A model generated the notes under the pieces. It did not search any database. It was not told the origin of the DNA and saw nothing but the letters and a program-made list of their open reading frames with translations. A stretch of DNA of 47,134 bases from Nodosilinea sp. LEGE 07088 (GTDB taxonomy: Bacteria; Cyanobacteriota; Cyanobacteriia; Phormidesmidales; Phormidesmidaceae), in contig NZ_JADEWX010000033.1 in the NCBI RefSeq assembly GCF_015207395.1, positions 1-47,134 of the forward strand, in the 5' to 3' direction. Shown piece after piece: positions 40,305 to 47,134 of this stretch. Numbering within the stretch: position 1 is the stretch's first letter; each line of letters begins with the position of its first letter. The position numbers and the translations under genes are program-made.

Positions 40305-43300
40305 ATGTCTTCAGCCTCCCTCCAGGAACGGCTCGATCGCTACTATCACGAGATCAAAACCGTGATTTTGGCTCGTCAGCATCCGGTTAGCGGCCTGCTG
40401 CCCGCCAGTACGGCGGTGAATGTGCATGGCGACTACACCGATGCCTGGGTGCGCGACAACGTCTACAGCATTTTGGCGGTGTGGGGGGTAGCGCTGGCCT
40501 ACCGCCACCTCGACGACGACCAGGGCCGCACTGTTGAGCTTGAGCAGAGCGTCGTCAAGCTGATGCGGGGGCTGCTCATGGCCATGACTCGTCAGGCGGA
40601 GAAGGTCGAGCAATTCAAAGAACGGCAAGATCCACTCCAAGCACTCCATGCCAAGTACGACACCGGCAGCGGGCTACCGGTGGTGGGCGACGACGAATGG
40701 GGGCACTTGCAAATTGACGCCACCTCGGTGTTTTTGCTGATGCTGGCGCAGATGACGGCCTCGGGGCTGCAAATCATCTTCACCCAGGATGAAGTCAACG
40801 TTGTGCAAAACCTGGTCTATTACATTGGCCGGGCCTACCGTACCCCCGACTACGGTATTTGGGAGCGGGGCAACAAAATCAACCACGGCAAGCCCGAGCT
40901 CAACGCCAGTTCGGTGGGTATGGCCAAGGCGGCCCTAGAGGCGCTGCGGGGCTTCAACCTCTTTGGCATGCGTGGTGGGCAGGCCTCGATGATTCACGTG
41001 CTCACCGATGAGATCGCCCGAGCTCGAATTACGTTAGAGTCGCTGCTGCCCCGCGAGTCGGGCTCTAAAGAAGTGGATGCGGCGCTGTTGAGTATTGTGG
41101 GCTATCCCGGCTTTGCCATCGACGACGACCAACTGGCTCGCAAGACGCGGCAGAAAATTATCGACAAGCTGCAGGGCAACTACGGCTGCAAACGGTTTTT
41201 GCGCGATGGCCACCAGACCGTGATCGAAGACACCACTCGCCTCCATTACGAGCCCGAAGAGCTGAAGCAATTTGAGCACATTGAGTGCGAATGGCCGCTG
41301 TTTTTCACCTACCTGTGGCTAGATAGCTTGTTTGCCGGCGACAAAGACCAAATTCGCGTTTACCAAGAGCGGCTGGCGGCGCTCACGGTCGATCGCGATG
41401 GTCTGGGATTGCTGCCCGAGCTATACTACGTGCCCGAAGACGGCCTGGAGGCCGAGCGCGAAACGCCCGGCAGTCAATCTCGGTTGCCCAATGAGAACCT
41501 GCCCCTGGTCTGGGCCCAGAGCCTCTATTTGTTGGGGCAATTGCTGCAAGACGGGCTGCTCAAACCCAGCGATATCGACCCCCTGGGGCGGTACCGCGTT
41601 TTGGGCGATCACCGCTATCCGGTGGTGCAGGTGGCCCTGCTGGCCGAAGACAAGGCCCTGCAAACGGAGCTAGCCACCTACGGCCTAGCCACCCAAACCC
41701 TAGAAGAAATTGACCCGGTACAGGTCTATCCAGCCAGTGAACTGTCGTCGATCTATGCCGAGATTGGCAAAAACGACAAGCTGGGCCTCAGCGGTCGCCC
41801 GGTGCGGCGGCTGCGCAGCCTGACCACCTCGCGGATGTTTCGCATTCAGGGCGAGTCGGTGGTGTTTTTGCCGTCATTCTTAGACCAGCAGCGGTTTTAC
41901 CTCACCCTCGACTACCACTTTTTGGTGGCTCAGATGCGCAGCGAGCTGGCCTATATCTACGACCACTGGCGCGAGCCGGGGCGACCCACGGTGACGCTGC
42001 TGCTCACCCACGCCATGTTTCAGCTGGGTCATAAGCCGATCTACGAATCGCCGCTGATGGCGCTGATGAAGGAGCTAATGGGCGATCGCTGCGATCACGT
42101 GCCGGTCAAAATCGGCCCTCTGCACCAGCTGATGATGACCACCAGCCTAGAGCGCATTGACAACGTCAACGCCTATCAGTTGGGTCACGCCTCCATTGGC
42201 TACTCGCCTCTGTGGACGGCCTATCTGGGCTTTGAACCCGGCCACGATGGCCCCCTGTCGCTGCTCGAAGAGTACGACGTCGAGCACGAAACTGACCTCG
42301 ATCGCCTGCTTACTCAGCTGGGCGAATCGAACAATGTCTACGAGCAAATTGAACTACTCAGCACCCTCAAGCACCTGCATGGCTTGAATTTCAACACCGG
42401 CTTGGGCGGCTCTAGTCGAGCCGTTACCGTTGAGAATTTGCTGAATGAGGTCTATGCCAAGGCCAGCCAGCTCGAGCAGTGGGGCATTTTGCGCCGCGCC
42501 GCCGGGCTGCTGGGCAAGGCCGACATTACCCTGTCAGATGCAGTGACCGAGCTGCTGGTACGCCAGAAGCAGATCTCGGTAGGCAAGGCCTACAGCGAGG
42601 CATCGCTAATCACCGAGCCTATGAGCCACAGCGAGATCATCGAAACAATTCGCGCCCTCTGCGGCGACGATGTGCGCGACCATGTGCTCAACCAGGAGGT
42701 GCTGATCGATCTGAGCATTTTGATCAAGGCCGAGCCCAGCCTGTTTGACGGGCTGCTGACCCTGCGGGTGGGCTACCTGCTGCTGTTGATTACCAGCGAG
42801 TTGGCCCGCGAGCGCCACATTCCCCAAGATGAGGCCTACGCCCAGCTGGTTGACCTCAGCCCCTTTGAACTCAAAACCCGCCTGCGCCAGGTGCTAGCCG
42901 GGTTTGACGGACTCAACCAGTCGATCTTTCGCCGCGAGTCGCTACACGTTAAGCCCCATAACCCGATTAACTGGCAAGTGGTGCCCGACGCCGCTGCTCT
43001 AGAGCTTGAACCCACCGAGCCAGTCCAAGACTGGTTGCGCAAGCGTATGATCGATGGCGAGATTGCTCGCATTCCGCCAGAGTTTTATACCCAGGTATGG
43101 GAGGTGCTGAAGCACTCTAAGGGCATCGTCATCGGCAATAAGTTTGACCGCAAAAACCGAATCGACAGCGATCGCATTCTCTCGGAGATGACCCCCGGCG
43201 AACAAAACTTTGAGCGCCGCATCACCCACCTGCTGAACAAAATCCAGGCCCCAGAGTATCGCCACGTCAACCTCGAAGCTCTGCGAGAAATGGGCGAGAT

Positions 43301-43565
43301 CTTTAAGGTCAACCCCGACCTGTACTTCGAAGATTATCTCTACCTAGACGTGCTGATTGGCCACGCGGTGCGCCTGGGCTGGCTCGACCAGCAGCCCGAT
43401 CGCATCTCCCACTACGATGCCGATCGGGCCGCTGCCTGGCACTCGTTTTACCAGTTGCCGCCGACCCAGTGCGCCATCTATATTGCCATGGCGCTCCAGT
43501 TTCTCACGGTACTGGGTGAGACCGAGCCCGAGCCCGAGCCCGAGATGGTGGAAGAGGTGGTTTAG
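40305..43565 (+). CDS. GH15 / phosphorylase kinase alpha-beta subunit-like protein
   Basis: A 1086-aa protein from ATG 40305 (TTG 40299 possible). The N-terminal half is an (alpha/alpha)6 barrel like glucoamylase (GH15) and eukaryotic phosphorylase kinase alpha/beta: VHGDYTDAWVRDNVYSILAV, YDTGSGLPVVGDDEWGHLQ, DATSVFLLMLAQM, PDYGIWERGNKINHGKPELN and ECEWPLFFTYLWLDSLF. The conserved acidic residues are present. The C-terminal half (about 620-1060) is helical and includes EFYTQVWEVLKHSKGIVIGN, a segment characteristic of the PhK-alpha C-terminal domain. Bacterial members have no known kinase partner; a glucan-binding or regulatory role in glycogen metabolism is inferred. The acidic tail repeats EPEPEP. 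Confidence 0.9.
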   Translation: MSSASLQERLDRYYHEIKTVILARQHPVSGLLPASTAVNVHGDYTDAWVRDNVYSILAVWGVALAYRHLDDDQGRTVELEQSVVKLMRGLLMAMTRQAEKVEQFKERQDPLQALHAKYDTGSGLPVVGDDEWGHLQIDATSVFLLMLAQMTASGLQIIFTQDEVNVVQNLVYYIGRAYRTPDYGIWERGNKINHGKPELNASSVGMAKAALEALRGFNLFGMRGGQASMIHVLTDEIARARITLESLLPRESGSKEVDAALLSIVGYPGFAIDDDQLARKTRQKIIDKLQGNYGCKRFLRDGHQTVIEDTTRLHYEPEELKQFEHIECEWPLFFTYLWLDSLFAGDKDQIRVYQERLAALTVDRDGLGLLPELYYVPEDGLEAERETPGSQSRLPNENLPLVWAQSLYLLGQLLQDGLLKPSDIDPLGRYRVLGDHRYPVVQVALLAEDKALQTELATYGLATQTLEEIDPVQVYPASELSSIYAEIGKNDKLGLSGRPVRRLRSLTTSRMFRIQGESVVFLPSFLDQQRFYLTLDYHFLVAQMRSELAYIYDHWREPGRPTVTLLLTHAMFQLGHKPIYESPLMALMKELMGDRCDHVPVKIGPLHQLMMTTSLERIDNVNAYQLGHASIGYSPLWTAYLGFEPGHDGPLSLLEEYDVEHETDLDRLLTQLGESNNVYEQIELLSTLKHLHGLNFNTGLGGSSRAVTVENLLNEVYAKASQLEQWGILRRAAGLLGKADITLSDAVTELLVRQKQISVGKAYSEASLITEPMSHSEIIETIRALCGDDVRDHVLNQEVLIDLSILIKAEPSLFDGLLTLRVGYLLLLITSELARERHIPQDEAYAQLVDLSPFELKTRLRQVLAGFDGLNQSIFRRESLHVKPHNPINWQVVPDAAALELEPTEPVQDWLRKRMIDGEIARIPPEFYTQVWEVLKHSKGIVIGNKFDRKNRIDSDRILSEMTPGEQNFERRITHLLNKIQAPEYRHVNLEALREMGEIFKVNPDLYFEDYLYLDVLIGHAVRLGWLDQQPDRISHYDADRAAAWHSFYQLPPTQCAIYIAMALQFLTVLGETEPEPEPEMVEEVV

Positions 43566-43631
43566 GGGACTGGGACTTGAGGCATACTCTCTAGCTCCCC
43601 ATTTCCCCTGCCCCCAGCAACAGTTGTAAGT

Positions 43632-44855
43632 CTATAAATGAAATCCTTTAGCCGTGCCGCGCCCCGAGAGCGTCATGGCAAACCAGGCGGTCAATAGCGT
43701 CAGCGCTCCGGCAATCCAAAACGGGAAGCTGTAGCTGACGCTGACCAGCAGCCCTGCCGTCGCCGGGCCGATGGCATTGGAAATACTCAGGTACGAGGCA
43801 TTTAGCCCCAGCACCTCGCCCTGTTCGCGGGGACCGCTGGTGAGCGATAGCAGCGCATCGATCAGTGGCATGGGGAAGGCATTGACGACGCTAAACACCA
43901 CGGCGATCGCCGCAAAGGCGACGATGCTCGGGAACGTCGGCATCAGCAGAAACAAAATGCCCCGCATAGCCAGCGCCCCCACCAGCAGCTGCACCAGGCC
44001 AAAGCGCCGCCGCATCGGTTCGAGGGCAAACACCTGGGTGACAAAGCCGATAACGCCGACCGCTGCAAACATAATCGCCAGGTTGCGGGCATCTTGCCCC
44101 AGCACCTTGAGAAAGAAGGGCTGAAAGGCAAAGGTGAAGATCGTAAAGGTGAAGCCGCTGAAAAACGTCAGCCAGAAAATGCGGCTAAACCGCGTATCGG
44201 TGGCGGAACGGGCCAGCCGCCCAAAGCCAAAATCTCGCCAGGAGAGCTGAAAGGTCTCGCAGCAGTTTTCCAGGGTTTCAGGCAGCAGCACCAGGCAGAG
44301 CAGGGTGGCGATCAGGGCGATCGCCGCTGAAAACAAAAACCCCATGCCCAGGCTGGTAAACCCCGGCAGCGGTGGCACCAGCTGGGCTACGTAGCTCAAG
44401 GGCGGCCCCACCACAAACCCGAGTCGAAACATCGCCCCAAAAATGCCGTAGGCCCGCGCCCGTTGGTCAGGAGTCGTAATGTCGCTGACAATCGCCTGGG
44501 CAATGGAGGTATTGCCGCCAGTGATTCCGTCGAGCAGCCGGGCCGCAAACAGCACCCAGGCCACCGGGGCCAGCCCCGCCATTAGGTTGGCTGCCACCGT
44601 GCCCAGCAGGCTGACAATCAGCAGCGGTTTGCGCCCGATGCGGTCAGACAGACGGCCCAAAATTGGCGTGGCCAAAAACTGCGCAGCGGCGTAGGCGGTC
44701 GTCAGCAGGCTAGCCTGAAAATCGCTGAGGCCAAATTCCACCGCGTAGGGGTAAATCAGTGGAATAATCAGCGTAAACCCCACCGCGTTGATAAACGCCA
44801 CCAGAGCGGCAATCCAAAACCGCAGCGGCAAGCGCGACGAATTGGCAGAAGTCAT
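43632..44855 (-). CDS. MFS transporter, TetA-like (DHA1)
   Basis: A 407-aa, 12-helix major facilitator from ATG 44855 (MTSANSSRLPLRFW); the frame is open to 44933 but would overlap the divergent gene. The family loop motif GRLSDRIGRKPLLIVSLLG lies between helices 2 and 3, with motif C-like ARAYGIFGAMFRLGFVVGP in helix 5. It probably exports a drug-like or small organic molecule by proton antiport. Substrate unknown. Only 13 bp separate its start from the divergent gene at 44869, so one or both promoters must lie inside the neighbouring coding sequence. Confidence 0.9.
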   Translation of the reverse strand: MTSANSSRLPLRFWIAALVAFINAVGFTLIIPLIYPYAVEFGLSDFQASLLTTAYAAAQFLATPILGRLSDRIGRKPLLIVSLLGTVAANLMAGLAPVAWVLFAARLLDGITGGNTSIAQAIVSDITTPDQRARAYGIFGAMFRLGFVVGPPLSYVAQLVPPLPGFTSLGMGFLFSAAIALIATLLCLVLLPETLENCCETFQLSWRDFGFGRLARSATDTRFSRIFWLTFFSGFTFTIFTFAFQPFFLKVLGQDARNLAIMFAAVGVIGFVTQVFALEPMRRRFGLVQLLVGALAMRGILFLLMPTFPSIVAFAAIAVVFSVVNAFPMPLIDALLSLTSGPREQGEVLGLNASYLSISNAIGPATAGLLVSVSYSFPFWIAGALTLLTAWFAMTLSGRGTAKGFHL

Positions 44856-44868
44856 ACAGTAAAACCCT

Positions 44869-45861
44869 ATGAAAAAAATCTTGTTGGTGGTAGGTCTGGC
44901 CCTAGGGCTACCCGTAGCCGCATTGGTGGGCACGTTCTTTTATATCAGCGCGCCCAACTGGGCTGAGGCCGACTACGACAATCTGATCACCTACGACACC
45001 TACAGCCCTGGCGTTGCCAACCCTGAGCAGCTTAGCGTAGTCAGCTACAACATTGGCTATCTGTCGGGACTGACCAACCAGCAGGCGGTCGTGCGCGATC
45101 GCACCCTCTACGACACCAACCAGGCCACCGCCATTCAGGCCCTAGGAGCCCTAGAACCCGACATTCTGGCGCTGCAAGAAATTGACTTTGATGCCTACCG
45201 ATCCTTCAACGTCAACCAGCAGTACGCAGTATCCGCAGCGCTGGAAATGAGCTACGGTGCGATCGCCGTCAACTGGGACAAGCGCTACGTGCCCTTTCCC
45301 TACTGGCCACCCCAGGCCCACTATCGGCAGCTAATCTCCGGACAGGCCGTGTTGAGTCGCTACCCCATTACCCGCAACGAGCGTCTGGTGCTCGAAAAAG
45401 TACCCTCTAACCCCTTCTTCTACAACGCCCTCTACCTCGACCGGGTAGCCCAGGTCAGCGAAATTGATCTCTCAGGCCAATCCTTAGTCGTCATCAACGC
45501 TCACCTCGAAGCCTTCGACGGCCCTACCCGCACCCGTCAAACCCAGGTGGTACGCGACCTGGCTGAGGGCTATGCCGAAGATTCTCCGGTGCTGCTGCTG
45601 GGCGACTTCAACAGCAGCCTTAGCCGCGATGCGGAGGCTGAACCCCGCTCAATCCAACTGTTGCTCGACTCCCCGGTGCTGGCCTCGGCCATAGACCCAG
45701 AACCCACCGTCCCAACCTTTCCCTCTGACCAGCCCAAATACACCCTCGACTATATCTTTTACACCCCCGCCACCCTGGAGGTGGTCGAGGCTGGGATCGT
45801 CACCCAGGCTGCCCAGGCCTCTGACCACCTGCCGATCCAGGCCCAGGTCAAGCTGCGTTGA
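44869..45861 (+). CDS. Endonuclease/exonuclease/phosphatase-family protein, membrane-anchored
   Basis: A 330-aa protein. The N-terminal helix (residues 4-27, ILLVVGLALGLPVAALVGTFFY) is a signal anchor, placing the enzyme outside the cytoplasm. EEP-fold motifs: LSVVSYNIGY (N-terminal strand), DILALQEID with metal-binding Glu, VVINAHLEAFDG with catalytic His, LLLGDFNSS with the D-x-N pair, TLDYIFY and SDHLPIQAQV with the final catalytic His. These are metal-dependent phosphodiesterases or phosphatases. With export, nucleic acids, phospholipids or phosphorylated sugars are possible substrates. A strong hairpin follows at 45886. Confidence 0.9.
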   Translation: MKKILLVVGLALGLPVAALVGTFFYISAPNWAEADYDNLITYDTYSPGVANPEQLSVVSYNIGYLSGLTNQQAVVRDRTLYDTNQATAIQALGALEPDILALQEIDFDAYRSFNVNQQYAVSAALEMSYGAIAVNWDKRYVPFPYWPPQAHYRQLISGQAVLSRYPITRNERLVLEKVPSNPFFYNALYLDRVAQVSEIDLSGQSLVVINAHLEAFDGPTRTRQTQVVRDLAEGYAEDSPVLLLGDFNSSLSRDAEAEPRSIQLLLDSPVLASAIDPEPTVPTFPSDQPKYTLDYIFYTPATLEVVEAGIVTQAAQASDHLPIQAQVKLR

Positions 45862-45885
45862 TCGTTACGTAGATGCCACCGTTTC

Positions 45886-45911
45886 AATGGGTGTCATTTA
45901 TGACACCCATT
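45886..45911. terminator. Perfect 11-bp hairpin after the EEP gene
   Basis: AATGGGTGTCA-TTTA-TGACACCCATT. There is no T run. It lies 24 bp after the stop and 13 bp before the end of an IS1-type transposase remnant, so it may be a terminator or part of an insertion-sequence end. Confidence 0.5.
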
Positions 45912-45924
45912 GGGCGTTGCTGAA

Positions 45925-46062
45925 TTAAGGGATGAACCCGGCAGGGACTGGAACATCGTCGAACTTGAGGTAGTGAAGTAACAATCGAACGGAGTGAGCC
46001 AGCATTTCTACGGACTTGGAATAGCAGAGCGTTTTGCGATGCAGCCGAGCCAGATAGTGAGT
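45925..46062 (-). pseudogene. Remnant of IS1-family transposase (C-terminal end)
   Basis: On the minus strand the frame ending at 45925 reads HYLARLHRKTLCYSKS, then VEMLAHSVRLLLHYLKFDD and VPVPAGFIP, then stop. This is the conserved C-terminus of IS1-family (InsB-like) transposases. Only about 45 codons remain; the upstream catalytic part is missing. The adjacent GCGTTGCTGAATTAAGGGATGAA stretch resembles insertion-sequence ends in cyanobacteria. Non-functional relic. Confidence 0.8.
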
Positions 46063-46273
46063 TAATCATTGGCTTTCTCTAGAGAGCCTGAACGCAGATT
46101 AGATTACCTGTCCACTTTATTGAGTCAAGATCAGTTCAAGATAGCCCTACCCACATCAGTATTCTGCCAAGCGCTACAATGCTTTTAGAGAAATACGAGG
46201 CAGCACTGGCAAATACCCAGAACGATTGGGAAAGAGTTGAGTAGTCTGATATCGACACCTGGAGCCCATTGTG

Positions 46274-46762
46274 ATGGCATGGATATTTAGTCTATCGGCA
46301 GAATGCGGTTCAGATGAAATCAAGGCAAAGCTATTCGCCGAGTATTTTGAGGGAGCGACTTGGAGCCTCTCCAATGGGCACCCATGCCAATGTCGAACCG
46401 CCACTTTCCAGGATATTGATGAGAACTGGTGGTGCAGGGTCTGTCCTAACAATATTAGTGAGATTGGGATCGAGTCTCCTGAAAGTGCCTATCTAATGAC
46501 AGAGTTAGGCATTCTCTTTTGCCAACATCTGCGTTCCGCTCCCGAATTTCGATATGCCCTGGTTGGGGTCGAAGTCGATGAATTCAGGACTTACAGCGAG
46601 TTGTTGGAAGATTTTTCTGAGTTGTCTGTTCCAGGCTTAGTTTTAGCCATTGAGGTTGGACAAAAGATGGAATTATCTCCAGCTTATCGCCCCTTCAGTC
46701 CTGGCTACATTTGGCTGCCGTATGAGAGTGAAATTTATAATCCACCGCCAATTCAAATCTGA
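46274..46762 (+). CDS. Hypothetical protein abutting an IS30 element
   Basis: A 162-aa protein from ATG 46274 (GTG 46271 possible). Features: a Cys/Trp-rich centre (GHPCQCRTATFQDIDENWWC, CRVCPNN) and a C-terminal part YALVGVEVDEFRTYSELLED. I do not recognise the family. Its last codons overlap the 3' end of the convergent IS30 transposase gene by 10 bp, so its C-terminus may have been replaced when the element inserted. It is A+T-richer than its neighbours. Confidence 0.55.
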   Translation: MAWIFSLSAECGSDEIKAKLFAEYFEGATWSLSNGHPCQCRTATFQDIDENWWCRVCPNNISEIGIESPESAYLMTELGILFCQHLRSAPEFRYALVGVEVDEFRTYSELLEDFSELSVPGLVLAIEVGQKMELSPAYRPFSPGYIWLPYESEIYNPPPIQI

Positions 46763-47134
46763 AGTGCATCAGCGTCTGATTTATCTGAATAGAATACTTC
46801 AAATGGCGTTTTATAGTCAAGCGATTTTCTTGGTCTTTTGTTAATCAACATGACGGCTCTTTCTAATGTCTCCGGTTTGACGATTTTGAAATTTGTCTGC
46901 TTTGGAAAAAACTGTCTTAATAATCCATTCGTATGTTCATTGAGACCTCGCTCCCAGGAATGATAAGGATTAGCAAAGTAACACAATAGTTCCAACTCCT
47001 TACTCAGCTCTGCATGATTACTAAACTCTTTGCCATTGTCGAATGTCATCGTTTTTCGCTGGGTCTTTGGAATCTCTGTGAAGCGCCTAATCGTTACCTG
47101 ATTAACTTCAGAAGACGTTTTATTTTTACCTAAA
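46753..47134 (-). mobile_element. IS30-family transposase, C-terminal part, cut by window edge
   Basis: The frame is open from the window edge to the stop at 46753, about 126 codons. DDE-domain signature of IS30: MTFDNGKEFSNHAELS (second Asp), YFANPYHSWERGLNEHTNG with the catalytic Glu, LLRQFFPKQTNFKIVKPETL, INKRPRKSLDYKTPFEVF. The N-terminal helix-turn-helix and first Asp lie beyond position 47134. It looks intact as far as seen. Confidence 0.93.

Overview
The window is cyanobacterial chromosome. The HIP1 octamer GCGATCGC recurs throughout the G+C-rich backbone. The gene families are also cyanobacterial: HemJ protoporphyrinogen oxidase, a DnaK2-type chaperone, DUF1822 and CHAT proteins, and a phosphorylase-kinase-alpha-like GH15 protein. 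A filamentous, Leptolyngbya- or Nodosilinea-like organism fits best, but I cannot name it. I found no rRNA, tRNA or CRISPR array.

Layout. 0-2.2 kb: an integron-type tyrosine recombinase preceded by four direct repeats at an exact 40-bp period, then a small conserved protein. 2.2-10.7 kb: dnaK, a winged-helix-like protein, a large TPR protein, hemJ, a solitary TIR protein and a pair of ABC-2 permeases. 11-21 kb: an SGNH esterase, a possible small RNA, a histidine kinase/response regulator operon, two tandem VTT (TVP38/TMEM64) proteins, an MscS channel, a secreted SPOR-like protein and a cytoplasmic alpha-amylase. 21-25.3 kb: acyl-CoA dehydrogenase, PIG-L deacetylase and NodS-like methyltransferase genes overlap one another and converge on a family 2 glycosyltransferase gene. 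This set resembles the chemistry of an N-methylated amino-sugar lipid or glycan pathway. 25.6-28.7 kb: truB, an exported msrA, a GntR regulator and a small conserved protein.

28.8-33.4 kb is visibly A+T-richer and looks like an acquired island. It opens with a 168-bp MITE (17-bp terminal inverted repeats, perfect 10-bp target duplication). Next come a zinc-ribbon membrane protein and, divergently, an operon of XRE regulator, PIN-like protein, DUF1822 protein and CHAT caspase-like protease. The CHAT reading frame breaks at a GGGGGGC heptamer. The -1 frame continues for about 150 codons and encodes an NfeD-like OB fold plus a membrane helix. This regulated, protease-containing module is the best candidate here for an incompletely described system.

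33.6-47.1 kb: tlyA, a TPR protein, a FecR-like lipoprotein, a cluster of small toxin-antitoxin-type genes (VapB with a truncated VapC, DUF2283, HicB-like, and a small overlapping pair), an alpha/beta hydrolase, the phosphorylase-kinase-like GH15 protein, an MFS transporter divergent from an endonuclease/exonuclease/phosphatase-fold protein, an IS1-family remnant, and an IS30-family transposase that runs off the right edge. Short dispersed repeats are scattered between genes: an 88-bp family with a 22-bp hairpin core, and a 15-bp palindrome, AGAAACCGGGTTTCT.
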